Shown piece after piece: positions 46,015-55,791 of a stretch of 64,000 nt of DNA. The stretch is from Nematocida parisii ERTm1. Its lineage: Eukaryota > Microsporidia. Each line of letters begins with the position of its first letter. Position 1 is the first letter of the stretch. Under the pieces are notes generated by a model. That model saw only the letters and a list, made by a program, of their open reading frames with translations, did not search any database and was not told where the DNA came from. The position numbers were made by a program, and so were the translations under genes. The stretch covers positions 396,983 to 460,982 of the forward strand of contig NW_013524647.1 in the NCBI RefSeq assembly GCF_000250985.1. Direction: 5' to 3'.

Positions 46015-47820
46015 TTACTCGCCTGATATTCTTTGAAGAAGGGTTTCTATTGCACTGATACTGTGTGTGGTTATTGGCTGTATAAGTAATTCTTGTATTC
46101 TGCGCAGGATTGAAAGAGTACACGTCTCTTTACATGTGTTTATTAAGTGGTACAAAATATCTTCAACTTTCTTTGAGATCTTCCCTGGGTTGTATAAACT
46201 CTCTTCTGGCATGTCCTTAAAGCACCACAGTGCATGGACTATTTTTTCAAAGTAATAATATTCTATTTCTCCTGCTTTAGTAGAGAGAAGGAATGTGCTT
46301 GGACTCTTATTTTCTTTATAAAGCTTAAATACACCGCAAATGACCTTTCTAAGATTCCAGAACAGTTCAAACCCAGAGAGAATACTTTGAGAAATGCTTC
46401 CAAATATCACATTATACGGAAATACTTCTTTATATACTAAAGAAAGGCCATCCTCACCAATTATTACATCAACAAATTCTGTCACATTATGCCCAAAGCA
46501 CCCGTCTAATATTTCATCAACTGCAGATGCATCCACTCCGTACTCCGACCCGTCTAAAAGATTAACTAGTCCATGTGCAAAATCACTTCTGAACAAAAAG
46601 AAAACATCTCTGATCATTTTCAAGTGCTCATACGCTTTGTAATCTAAGAATAAATGCGATTTAATCTTAAATTCTGCTTCTTTATGCAGGTGATCTATCC
46701 ACTCAGAATCAAAAATGCCAGAATCCGGGATAGACCCAGAAAATTCTAAAGTACTGAAGGATTTGAGCATGGGAAGAATCCTTTTAGTCTTACCTATATA
46801 CAGTATATTACGTGCAGTGTTTATAGAAAGAGACAAGGGAATATCCCTTTCTACAACAGAAAACACATTCCAAATATTTCGCTCTTCCTTATTCTCCTTT
46901 ATAAAGGAATTATCACTGGAATACCCTTCCATCCACTTAATCACTTCATCTGAAAGTGGTTTTTTATACCTCTCTAAAATTTCATTGCTTATAGATTCCG
47001 TCCACGGTGACTCTCTCAGCTTTTCAATAAATTCAATTAAACTGCTATTTCTATTACCAATCTTTCTATTTACAATAAACCCATCGGCACCCGCCTTATT
47101 CTTATTAATAATACCACCAAGCATTCCACCTTCATCATACATTAAAACCTCCTGTGAAATATGTGCTAGTCTGTGCAGCCATTTCATTCTTTCATAATGC
47201 TTAACATAAAAGGAGAACATGCTGTCGACTTGCTTTGTGTAGATAGACTCTCTGTACGCATTTAAATGAGACTTTACCACCCAAAAGAATGACTGTGCTA
47301 ATGGAGACACTTTGTTAAAGCACAGTTCTTCTAAGTATAAGTACACCTTCCCTGCACAGTATACAGTAAAGCACATATCAAACAATCCAACAGGAATTAA
47401 ATTCTTAAGGCGTGACCCATTCCCATCTGCAATATCTTTAAACCAAGACATATATATCCCCACACTTGCATTTTTAATCACAGAAAACGCCATTTCTTCT
47501 GAATCTACTGTGGTATTGGACAGGATCAGTCCCATTTTCTTTATTTTAAGCATAAAATATACTGCTTTCCTTATTTCTACTGTACTATTGACTAATAATG
47601 CTTCTATTTTCCTGTGGTCCTGTTCATGTAGTAATACTTCAGAGAGTTCTTTTATTTCATGTGTTGATGGAATATTCAGTGATTGCTTTGTGTACGGCAG
47701 GAGATACCTCAGTAAATACTCTTTATTCTCCTTTGTCAAATTTAACCGTCTCTCTTTACTGTACGTTTCTATTATATCTGCCACCACCTCACGCACACTC
47801 CTTCCTGTTGTAATAAGCAT
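46015..47820 (-). CDS. Gamma-tubulin complex component (Spc97/Spc98, GCP2/3)
   Basis: A 601-residue member of the GCP family, which binds gamma-tubulin and nucleates microtubules at the spindle plaque. GRIP1 shows the SFFWVVKSHLNAYRESIY segment and ILYIGKTKRILP, where the family has ALLxxL-xLLxDYxxL and A-KIL-TGKYL. GRIP2 shows LFRSDFAHGLVNLL (family GDF----M), and the gamma-tubulin-binding region DGLSLVYKEVFPYNVIFG (family LxLxYKVxWPLxLI). GCP2 and GCP3 cannot be told apart by eye. The length of 601 is short (yeast 823-846), with no long N-terminal extension. A TCGGGTTA pair lies 55 bp upstream. Confidence 0.85.
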   Translation of the reverse strand: MLITTGRSVREVVADIIETYSKERRLNLTKENKEYLLRYLLPYTKQSLNIPSTHEIKELSEVLLHEQDHRKIEALLVNSTVEIRKAVYFMLKIKKMGLILSNTTVDSEEMAFSVIKNASVGIYMSWFKDIADGNGSRLKNLIPVGLFDMCFTVYCAGKVYLYLEELCFNKVSPLAQSFFWVVKSHLNAYRESIYTKQVDSMFSFYVKHYERMKWLHRLAHISQEVLMYDEGGMLGGIINKNKAGADGFIVNRKIGNRNSSLIEFIEKLRESPWTESISNEILERYKKPLSDEVIKWMEGYSSDNSFIKENKEERNIWNVFSVVERDIPLSLSINTARNILYIGKTKRILPMLKSFSTLEFSGSIPDSGIFDSEWIDHLHKEAEFKIKSHLFLDYKAYEHLKMIRDVFFLFRSDFAHGLVNLLDGSEYGVDASAVDEILDGCFGHNVTEFVDVIIGEDGLSLVYKEVFPYNVIFGSISQSILSGFELFWNLRKVICGVFKLYKENKSPSTFLLSTKAGEIEYYYFEKIVHALWCFKDMPEESLYNPGKISKKVEDILYHLINTCKETCTLSILRRIQELLIQPITTHSISAIETLLQRISGE

Positions 47821-47874
47821 AAAAAATATTGCAATACGCCCAGAATTTACATAATATTTATATTTTTATATTTT

Positions 47875-47892
47875 TCGGGTTACGTCGGGTTA
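47875..47892. promoter_or_regulatory. TCGGGTTA octamer pair upstream of the GCP gene
   Basis: Copies start at 47875 and 47885 (10-bp period), 55 bp before the ATG at 47820 (minus strand) and about 90 bp after the NOC2 stop. Confidence 0.55.
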
Positions 47893-47979
47893 TAAAATAT
47901 TTATAAATTTATAATTACTTCCAACTGAATTTCCAATAAAACCGTTATTAATTGTGCTTTTAATTTATTCTGATAAAAT

Positions 47980-48891
47980 CTATTCCATATTCAACTGGAA
48001 TTCAGGAATCTTCTCTTCTACCTTTCTTATTGCTTCTATGTCAGTTGATGCGACAGTCTCTCTGATCTTTTCAATTTTCAGTGAGTGTATCTTTATTGCC
48101 TTTACAATCCCTTCTGTCTTAGTGTTAATCCATGAATTGTTCTTATTAGGACCATTTCTTATCCTTTTCAATTCTACTGCAATATACGACGAGTACTCTG
48201 GGAATGATAAACTGCAAGAGTGCTGCTTTACACAGTCCGCAAGTATGTCTAATGAATGGTTCATCACATAGTCATTATAAACATTACTTACAACAGATTT
48301 CTCAGCTACTTTAATTGCAATCTCAGAAATCGCCTGTATCGGAACAGATGATGAAGATATTTTAGACATTTCATTCATCATGTACAGCGCATAATAAGCT
48401 ATCGGAATAAAGTACCCACTTGATATCGATAATAAATAAAGCCTCCTGCATATTTTAATAACAAATGGATAGAATATCTGTGAAGTAATCGCAACATTCA
48501 ATAATTCACCACACATTTCAATGGTTTTAGTTATTATTTCCTTGCTTAATTCAATATACTCCCTCTTGTTCTTAATTAACCCTGCTTTCAACCGGTTCTC
48601 TTGGTTTAATATTGAATAAATCAATAATTCTACTCTCTGCGCTATTACTTTCTTAATTACTCTGTCTCTCTCCTTCTTCCCCTCAGAATTATACTCCTCT
48701 ACTAATTTTGTAATTTGCTCTGCCATTTCCATACAGTCTGCTTTAAGTACATCATGATTATTATGCCTACTTAATACTTCATCCTTTAAATCACTCCATT
48801 TACTCTCAGATATGTCCTTGGTACTCTCCTGTATATCAACAATCCTCTGAGATATTTCTGAAATACTCAACTGTCCAAGTAATGAACTCAT
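47980..48891 (-). CDS. NOC2: Nucleolar complex protein Noc2-like
   Basis: A 303-residue helical protein matching the C-terminal part of Noc2, which with Noc1 or Noc3 accompanies pre-60S particles. The key stretch is SQIFYPFVIKICRRLYLLSISSGYFIPIAYYALYMMNEMSK, corresponding to the family's L-YPLVQII-G-I-L-PTARYFPLR---I--L--LS, then SLSFPEYSSYIAVELKRIRNG, matching SIAFPELV-P---QLKRF-K. Fungal Noc2 is about 700 residues, so this is heavily reduced. The call depends on pattern likeness only. Same strand as the ING gene, 16 bp apart, and as GCP. Confidence 0.72.
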   Translation of the reverse strand: MSSLLGQLSISEISQRIVDIQESTKDISESKWSDLKDEVLSRHNNHDVLKADCMEMAEQITKLVEEYNSEGKKERDRVIKKVIAQRVELLIYSILNQENRLKAGLIKNKREYIELSKEIITKTIEMCGELLNVAITSQIFYPFVIKICRRLYLLSISSGYFIPIAYYALYMMNEMSKISSSSVPIQAISEIAIKVAEKSVVSNVYNDYVMNHSLDILADCVKQHSCSLSFPEYSSYIAVELKRIRNGPNKNNSWINTKTEGIVKAIKIHSLKIEKIRETVASTDIEAIRKVEEKIPEFQLNME

Positions 48892-48907
48892 TAAAATTTT
48901 TACATTT

Positions 48908-49483
48908 TCATTCTTTTGTACAAATATTACAAACCCATTTCTTCTTTGGTGTGCCCTTTATGCCGACACATGCACTGTGGTACCATTCAATAGGACACTC
49001 TGCATTATCACATACGATCATTTCTCCTTTACTGGGTCTCTTACACGTACAGCATAATATTTCTTCTTCTTTATTGTCTTCTTCTATTTTATAGTCTAAT
49101 AGTGACAGAATCCCTTTTAGTTTCATTGTAATGGAACTCTTTGCTATTCCTTCTTTAAATTCAACTGAAGATGATTTCATTGCACTTTTTGCTGTGTTTA
49201 ACTGATTTTGCAATGATTTAATTAAGGATAGTTTCTTCTTGTCCGTGTCTAATAGTTTTAGATACGATCTGTTAATTATCTGTAATTGTTTGTCTATTCT
49301 TTCTTTGTCTACTCCTTTACCAGAAGAGTCATCATTTAGTATTTTATTGATTATTTCTAATTCTAATTCTAATTCCTTCTTCTCTTCAGATATTAAATGG
49401 TCTAGTTCATTAACTCTTACTAATACTTTTTGTATTTCCATTGGGGTTTCTTCTAATATACTCAAATATTCTTGTACTAACAT
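48908..49483 (-). CDS. ING-family PHD protein (Yng/Pho23-like)
   Basis: A 191-residue ING protein. The N-terminus has the ING helical part: LVQEYLSILEETPMEIQKVLVRVNELD, then a coiled coil to about 110. The C-terminus is a complete C4HC3 PHD finger: CTCKRPSKGEMIVCDNAECPIEWYHSACVGI and WVCNIC, of the kind that reads H3K4me3. ING proteins recruit MYST or deacetylase complexes, so the MYST gene at 23-24.3 kb is a natural partner. ATG 49483 gives a normal ING start; the frame continues 19 residues upstream through Tyr/Thr-rich repeat DNA. Ends 16 bp before NOC2. Confidence 0.92.
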   Translation of the reverse strand: MLVQEYLSILEETPMEIQKVLVRVNELDHLISEEKKELELELEIINKILNDDSSGKGVDKERIDKQLQIINRSYLKLLDTDKKKLSLIKSLQNQLNTAKSAMKSSSVEFKEGIAKSSITMKLKGILSLLDYKIEEDNKEEEILCCTCKRPSKGEMIVCDNAECPIEWYHSACVGIKGTPKKKWVCNICTKE

Positions 49484-49540
49484 TATTTTTAAAAAGAAAT
49501 TATTAGTATATGTATAATAAGTAATAACAATATAATACAT

Positions 49541-49944
49541 AATATGTAATAAGTAATAACAATATAATACACAATATGTAATAAGTAGTATATAGTAGTA
49601 TATGTGTAATAAGATATTAATTATAAAATGTGTCTATTACTGAATTAATTGTACAGTATAATAGAATTATTGTATGATGAGTGTAACACAGAATACAATT
49701 AAATATCCTCCTGACTATTCATCATGGGGTAAAATATTTTACACTATATATATAAAATAAAATATAAAGTACAGTGTATAATAAGTAGTATATAATACAC
49801 TATAAGTAATAAGTAGTAAGAATATAATGTATATTGTGTAATAAGTAATAAGAATATAAAGTACAGTGTATAATAAGTAGTATATAATACACTATAAGTA
49901 ATAAGTAATAAGAATATAATGTATAATGTGTAATAAGTATAGTA
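49541..49944. repeat. AT-rich minisatellite with GTGTAATAAGTA units
   Basis: Multiple TAATAAGTARTATATAATACACTATAAG and TAATAAGAATATAATGTAT units (two near-copies of about 85 bp around 49770-49930). Related to the TTACTTATTACACATTGTA arrays at 62.3-62.8 kb when read on the other strand. Confidence 0.8.
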
Positions 49945-50223
49945 TTAAAATAAAGCATTATATGTTGGAGGAGGCTGTTCATAATTATTCACTGCTTCTG
50001 TATAAGAAGGCAAGTCATTATCTTCGTATAAAGGAGGTGCAGACGGTATATTCGGACTACTGTGTATGGTGGGTTGTTCCATTCTATTATAAGTACTAGT
50101 TGGTCTGTCTACTACTGGATTTCTTCTTAAATATCTTATTCTATTAGGCTGTACTTCTTCATTTATTTCTGTTCTTCTTAATATTGTATCTAATACAAAC
50201 TTTTTAATACTTGACCAGTCCAT
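49945..50223 (-). CDS. Small ESCRT/Nedd4-ligase adaptor-like protein with PSAP, PPxY and LPxY motifs
   Basis: No family recognised. The 92-residue chain has a basic N-terminal half (ILRRTEINE, RIRYLRRNP) and a C-terminal half packed with short linear motifs: PSAP at 60-63 overlapping PPLY at 63-66, LPSY at 71-74, and PPTY at 85-88. PSAP-type motifs bind Tsg101/Vps23 UEV domains; PPxY and LPxY bind WW domains of Nedd4/Rsp5 ubiquitin ligases. This suggests an adaptor joining cargo to ubiquitin ligase and ESCRT. An ATG 48 bp upstream (50271) would add a hydrophobic start (MFLCIRYILINPCTYI) and make it membrane anchored, like some Rsp5 adaptors; the start is uncertain. No related sequence was recognised in the window. 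Confidence 0.7.
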   Translation of the reverse strand: MDWSSIKKFVLDTILRRTEINEEVQPNRIRYLRRNPVVDRPTSTYNRMEQPTIHSSPNIPSAPPLYEDNDLPSYTEAVNNYEQPPPTYNALF

Positions 50224-50463
50224 TATATAAGTACATGGGTTTATTAAAATATATCTTATACACAGAAACATGATTAATATCAAATAGGATTTGTTAGTTT
50301 ATATAATAAACCGTATTAAACATAGTAGTATTATACTTACTTGTATGAAGTTGTATACACAGATATACGTATGTTTACAGCTATATAAGAATAAAAATAA
50401 GTTTATTCATGTTATTAGGGATAAATAACTGAATTATTAAAGGGTTAGTATAAATATACTTTA

Positions 50464-53334
50464 TTAATTATTAGTATAAATATCTTTTATACCTTCATAG
50501 GTTCTAATCATTCTAGTATAAGCACTTTTGATTTCTTCAGAAGAATAATCTGGGCATAATTCAAATTGGTTCATCTTCAGCCAAGCTAGTACTTCTTCAA
50601 TTTCATTATATGATGTAAATGGATAACTATTAATGCACATAACACTGTTAAAGTCATTAAGGTATCCAGTGTCTTCATTTTCTATATCAGATGGTCTTGG
50701 ATTAAAAGCAAGCAGTTGATTAAAGCATAATTTAGTAATACGCAGTAATTTATTCTGTGCTGCAAAATTAATCCAAATTAACCAGAGCTTATACTTAATA
50801 TGAGTTGCCCATATTTTGTTACCTTTTTTTATTTTTATGGCATTCATAATAGTTAATATATTATCTATGCTACTATCATTAGTTAAATACCAAATGAGAT
50901 ATCCTGGGTTTATCTGATTATATTTATATATTATAATATCTAAATTACTAATTTCACTTTTCAATCCATTCTTAATATATCTTCTAGTCAATTTGCTAAC
51001 AATATCTGCTGGGAATACTTCTATTAATAGGCCATATATTCCTACTAATTCATCCGTGCATGATAATATTTTTGAATAAACTTGCTTATCTATTTTTATA
51101 TTATTACTGAATCTTTTACCATACCCACTGTATATAATAATACAAATAAATTCATATATTATATCCTTTTCATATTTTGTAATACTTGCTATAATATTAG
51201 TAGCAATGCGTAGAAGATAGTTGGATTGTAGTGTACTACAGTTAGAACTCATGGTTTGTATTAAAATACAATTTAGTAGTGCTTTTTTATCTGATACGCA
51301 CTGAATCCTTCCACATGAAAATAATTCGTGTGGTTTTATACTATTATTAAACACTAATGGTTTAAAATAGTCAGTAAGGTACTGTATTACATACTTACCA
51401 TCTGTTTTTAGTAATAACTTGTCTGCATAATTTGCATAATTTGCTATGGTTATATCGCTTCTATATAAATAACTTATATGCAGTAATATATTCCTATTAT
51501 CATTCATTATAGCTCTGTTTATACTATCATATACAACAGTTACTCCAACAAAAGTAAAATCTATAGTTAATGTCCTTTCATTTAAAGAATCATTACATAT
51601 TGATAGAATTAATTCACCAAATAGATCAGGCTCTCTATTTTTCAAATTATCTATTCTAAGGCCCGGTTTCACTAAAATCACTTTTTTATTAAATGAAAGT
51701 GAATTCATTGTATTCTCAATGATGGCTATTATACGACTTGTTGTCTTTACTCTGGACATAGAGTTTTGATTTCTTCTATTTCCTATACTTTTTATTTTCT
51801 TTGTTATTTCAATTATTTCATTTTTGTCACTTTGACTTCCGTTGGTTATGTCTATCATAGTATAAAGCATACTTAATAATCCACCATTATAATAATAGTC
51901 ACTAAAAGATGTTTTTGATGTGTCATTAGTCAGAGCATTAATTGTATTATACCAATCATAACAGGCACTCAAATCGTTTATATCAAATAAGTCTTTATAC
52001 TTAGTAAAGAACTGTTTTAATTTCTCGGGTGGTTTATTAACTGTTTCAAGAGTATATTCTATTTCAGCAGGATTATAGAAACAACAGCAAAGTAATGAAA
52101 GTATAGTGAGTTCTGTACCTGGAATAAATTTTATTGGGATATTATTCTTCACATCAGTATGCGAAAAATCCTTATGTGACTCATTCTTGTTTAAATTTAT
52201 ATGAGTATTAGGTGTCTGGCCGGCTAAACATAATTCAGTTTCAAGACCATTGTTGTTATAATGGTGTATAATATTTGGAATGTTTATGTTTTCATGAAAT
52301 GGAATAAATATGTGGCCACTTATAATACTCTGGACTCTCCTTATTACTTCCATCTTCATATTTTGGTTCTTTAAAGACGTTGGATCCATGGGAATAGGAC
52401 AGAAAATATTGTTAAAAACATTCATAACGTATTCTTGTGTATTCTTAGACTGGTTCTCTTCTACTGCTTTAATATGATCTGTTAGTATACCAAATACTTC
52501 TATATGATAATTTTTCATGTCTTCTTTACTGCATATATACTCAAATATATACGACTGTATAAGTAGCCTGGCATTATTTATAGTATTATTATTATTATGC
52601 TTGTCTATTATAATATCTTTGATTTTTATGTAAAACTCAATTATACTCTTATGTACTGCATAGTATTCATTATCATATGGTAAGCATATGGCAGTTTCAG
52701 TCGTATGATCCATTTTACTTTTCATTTTCAAGTCAATGTTAAAGTACTTCTCATCTCTATTATTGTGCTTTGTAAGAATAACCGAATTCTTCTCTACTCC
52801 ATTTAAATTTATTTCTAGGGAAAGATCTATTCCTTCAGAAAGTAAAAATAAAGAAGCAAGTAGTCTAAGCCTGTCCTTGTTCACTGGGATGTCATTAAGA
52901 AAAGTAAAAAATGAACTTTTTTCTTTTGTCTGAATTAGAACTCTCCCATCTAGCATAAGAAACATATTACATAAACAATTATTATACTCTTTAGATATGT
53001 CTGATGCCACACTACCATTTATATCCAAATGGTGTACGCTATTGTTAGATAATTCATTATACGTATACTTAGTATTGTCTAATTCATCAGTTGTAAGTTC
53101 TATTATATACTTCATATCTAGTCTATGATTAAACATTCTTAAGTTATGCATCAGTCCTAGCTTATTATTTATATATGCTTTTGTTATATCTAATGATCCG
53201 TCTGGTGATACCATTATTCTCTTATCTTTATATAAGCCAACAGAATTGCCTTGTAATTCTTCTACATCATCCCATAATATTCTTGCTTTTATATTTGCTA
53301 TGTATAGTAATAACAGCCCGTATTTTAAATACAT
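50464..53334 (-). CDS. Large secreted protein, lineage-specific, 956 residues
   Basis: Not recognised with certainty. A signal peptide is probable (YLKYGLLLLYIANIKA), and no further membrane helix is evident, so export is likely. The body is Asn/Ile/Asp-rich and mostly helical; it includes LPYDNEYYAVHKSIIEFYIKI near 230 and LTILSLLCCCFYNPAEIEYTL near 415. I recall similar long secreted proteins with Cys-rich YNP segments from Nematocida large gene families, but this is memory, not a search result. The last 35 residues (YTRMIRTYEGIKDIY) are helical. AT-richer codon choice than the core genes. Confidence 0.75.
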   Translation of the reverse strand: MYLKYGLLLLYIANIKARILWDDVEELQGNSVGLYKDKRIMVSPDGSLDITKAYINNKLGLMHNLRMFNHRLDMKYIIELTTDELDNTKYTYNELSNNSVHHLDINGSVASDISKEYNNCLCNMFLMLDGRVLIQTKEKSSFFTFLNDIPVNKDRLRLLASLFLLSEGIDLSLEINLNGVEKNSVILTKHNNRDEKYFNIDLKMKSKMDHTTETAICLPYDNEYYAVHKSIIEFYIKIKDIIIDKHNNNNTINNARLLIQSYIFEYICSKEDMKNYHIEVFGILTDHIKAVEENQSKNTQEYVMNVFNNIFCPIPMDPTSLKNQNMKMEVIRRVQSIISGHIFIPFHENINIPNIIHHYNNNGLETELCLAGQTPNTHINLNKNESHKDFSHTDVKNNIPIKFIPGTELTILSLLCCCFYNPAEIEYTLETVNKPPEKLKQFFTKYKDLFDINDLSACYDWYNTINALTNDTSKTSFSDYYYNGGLLSMLYTMIDITNGSQSDKNEIIEITKKIKSIGNRRNQNSMSRVKTTSRIIAIIENTMNSLSFNKKVILVKPGLRIDNLKNREPDLFGELILSICNDSLNERTLTIDFTFVGVTVVYDSINRAIMNDNRNILLHISYLYRSDITIANYANYADKLLLKTDGKYVIQYLTDYFKPLVFNNSIKPHELFSCGRIQCVSDKKALLNCILIQTMSSNCSTLQSNYLLRIATNIIASITKYEKDIIYEFICIIIYSGYGKRFSNNIKIDKQVYSKILSCTDELVGIYGLLIEVFPADIVSKLTRRYIKNGLKSEISNLDIIIYKYNQINPGYLIWYLTNDSSIDNILTIMNAIKIKKGNKIWATHIKYKLWLIWINFAAQNKLLRITKLCFNQLLAFNPRPSDIENEDTGYLNDFNSVMCINSYPFTSYNEIEEVLAWLKMNQFELCPDYSSEEIKSAYTRMIRTYEGIKDIYTNN

Positions 53335-53753
53335 TTAATTTTAGAGCGGTTTTATTCCTATTTATACTTTGAAATTTAATTAAATATTTAACAAGGGATT
53401 AATTATTAGAATTAAAAATATTATTGATTATTTCGGGGTACTTCCCCTTTATTAAATTAGGCTTCTTCTATAGGCTATCTATTTATACATAATTCTCACA
53501 TTTAATTATGAAGTAATCCTTGCTCATATTAAATTAAATAATACGCCAAACAATGAATAATAATAATGATGATATCGGGGTATATCATAAATGATATAAT
53601 TAAAAGTAATAGTAAACATAGATATAGATATATAAGACTCTACTAATTTCAATAGACACTAGGACATACTTATGGCATCTAATGGATTATGCATAAGAAG
53701 AGAGGATAAATAAATCTTCTAATAATTGTATGATTATTGTTGTATGCTAAGAA

Positions 53754-53957
53754 TAGCATTTGTTAGCATGGCATGAGTTATTGTAATGTTTTACATAAAC
53801 ATGACAGCTGAGACTAGATCAAAAATTATTGTTGACACGACAAGTCAACATAAATTAAATTGATTTTATGGTCTATAAATACATATAAAAATTCAATAAA
53901 AGTCAAAGTTTAAGAATGCCTTTTCCTAAGAAAACAACTATTATAACAGTGTAATGT
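53754..53957. repeat. Dispersed ~200-bp repeat, copy 1
   Basis: About 75-80 per cent alike (by eye) to 61112-61313. Shared blocks: TAGCATTTGT, TTACATAAACA, the perfect block AAGTCAACATAAATTAAATT, GGTCTATAAATAC, TTCAATAAAAGTCAAAGT and AAGAAAACAACTAT. GTTGAC and GTCAAC flank a 7-nt loop here. This copy has no intact gene before it. Confidence 0.85.
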
Positions 53958-54320
53958 ATACTTATATAGTCTAGCGGTATCACCAATCTAGAACTGATTC
54001 AATGATGCACTAACTCATACGGGGTTACTGCTAAACAAAAGTCTAGAACGCAGAAAAATTTCGGGTTATATTGGTTTATTTATGCAGAGTACTTCTTTTA
54101 ATTTAGGAAGAAATTCTAGGGGGCATAAACTGCTTACTTTAATGTCTGGTATTAGTACAGATGCATGGCTATAACACTGAGTATATACAGGTTTGGACTG
54201 TTTCTTTATCTATGGTGAGTGGCATAGAATAACAGCAGTAGCATCCTGTGTATGAATTTTCTATATAAAAATAACGGTTATTTCTATATATAGTAATGAT
54301 TATTAAAATAAGAATGTAAT

Positions 54321-54328
54321 TCGGGTTA
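54321..54328. promoter_or_regulatory. TCGGGTTA octamer before TrpRS
   Basis: Single copy, 29 bp before the ATG at 54358; another single at 54061-54068. Confidence 0.45.
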
Positions 54329-54357
54329 TATATACTTCAACAATATTTTATTTTTGT

Positions 54358-55479
54358 ATGAATATAACCCCATGGGAAGTAACGGGAGCAGAGGATGGTA
54401 ATATAAATTACAACAATGTAATAGAGCAATTTGGCTGTCAAGCATTCACACCGGAATTGGCACAGAAATATGAGCTAAACCATATTTTATTCACACGTGG
54501 GATAGTATTTGCGCACAGGGACTTTATTCATGCGATAGAGTCATTTACAGCAGCGAATAAACCAATTTATTTGTATACTGGCCGTGGTCCTAGTAGTGGG
54601 AGTATGCACTTAGGCCATGCAGTTGCATTTTTATTGTGTAAATACCTTCAGGACAGGTTCAAGTGCAAATTAGTCATACAAATAACAGATGACGAGAAAT
54701 ATATTTGGAAGAATCTTTCATTAGATGAAACAATCAGTTACGGAAGGGAGAATGCCAAGGATATTGCTGCATTTGGGTTTGATCCCAATCTTACGTATAT
54801 TTTCTCAAATACATTATCTAGTCACTTATTCATACGGAATATTCTTACGATAGAGAAAACCCTCACACTAAAAGACATGCAGAAAGTATTTGGACTAACA
54901 GAGAGTGCAAAAGTAGGACAAATTGCATTCCCAGTGAAGCAGATTGCACCGTGTTATGCTACATCATTCCCAGAGTATTTGCATAAGGATGCGATCTGTT
55001 TAATCCCCTCTTCAATAGACCAGGATCCATATTTTAGACTAGCCAGGGACATATCACATAAACTAAATGGGATTAAACCATGCACTATTTATACGTACTT
55101 CTTACCTGCATTACAAGGTGCCTGTACTAAAATGAGTGCAAGTGTCCAGGAGACATCAATATACTTAAGTGATACACCAGCAATGATTAAAAAGAAAATA
55201 ATGAAATATGCATTCTCGGGAGGACAGGCAACATTAGAAGAGCACAGAGCATTAGGAGGCAATCCAGATGTAGATGTAGCATATCAGTACTTAAAATTCT
55301 TCATGGAGGATGATGACAAACTCGCAAAATTAAAGGAGGGCTACATAAAAGGAGAAATTCTCAGTGGAGAAATGAAGAAGGTTTGTATTGAAGTTCTTCA
55401 GAAATTCATCAGTGAATTCCAGCAGAGGAGAAGTGAAATGACAGATGAGCGTATGAGTAAATTTTACGAATTTGTATAA
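54358..55479 (+). CDS. Tryptophanyl-tRNA synthetase, cytosolic
   Basis: A 373-residue class I synthetase that charges tRNA-Trp. The HIGH-like box is HLGH (84-87) in YLYTGRGPSSGSMHLGH, the eukaryotic/archaeal type; the KMSAS loop is at 258-262. Also seen: VIQITDDEKYIWK, IPSSIDQDPYFRLARDISHKL, AFSGGQATLEEHRALGGNPDVDVAYQYL. The N-terminus starts directly before the WEVTG segment; the WHEP domain of animal enzymes is missing, as in yeast. Complete and without frame problems. It is a conserved island inside the lineage-specific part of the window, with an octamer 29 bp upstream. Confidence 0.95.
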   Translation: MNITPWEVTGAEDGNINYNNVIEQFGCQAFTPELAQKYELNHILFTRGIVFAHRDFIHAIESFTAANKPIYLYTGRGPSSGSMHLGHAVAFLLCKYLQDRFKCKLVIQITDDEKYIWKNLSLDETISYGRENAKDIAAFGFDPNLTYIFSNTLSSHLFIRNILTIEKTLTLKDMQKVFGLTESAKVGQIAFPVKQIAPCYATSFPEYLHKDAICLIPSSIDQDPYFRLARDISHKLNGIKPCTIYTYFLPALQGACTKMSASVQETSIYLSDTPAMIKKKIMKYAFSGGQATLEEHRALGGNPDVDVAYQYLKFFMEDDDKLAKLKEGYIKGEILSGEMKKVCIEVLQKFISEFQQRRSEMTDERMSKFYEFV

Positions 55480-55791
55480 AATACTTAAAGTGCCAATATT
55501 ACTTATACTCCAATAAACAGCTAACTTATATCTGAATTTTACTTCTTCTTAATACGTATATTATATATCATAACTAAACCATGCATGGCATTATAATATA
55601 CGTATATGTGATATATTACTATTATATACTGTGGTATTACTTACTCAAGTATTATATTTCAATATAAGACAATTTAATCACTTATACGTGTATACGGGTA
55701 TTATACGCCCATAAATAACCTGAATTATCATATTATTATATAATTACTGTTATTATGTATAAAATATTTAGGGGGAATATAAAATATTTAT
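55480..55791. other. AT-rich intergenic region
   Basis: No gene or repeat clearly recognised. Confidence 0.5.

Larger units (their letters stand above)
53335..54357. other. 1-kb intergenic region with a dispersed repeat copy
   Basis: Contains the repeat copy at 53754-53957, octamers at 54061-54068 and 54321-54328, and AT-rich DNA. A segment at about 53966 (TATAGTCTAGCGGTAT) looks like the start of a tRNA, but no acceptor or T-arm follows. No gene seen. Confidence 0.6.

Noticed and set aside
53960-54060. tRNA-like start (TATAGTCTAGCGGTAT)
   Set aside because: No anticodon arm, T-arm or matching acceptor stem could be found downstream.
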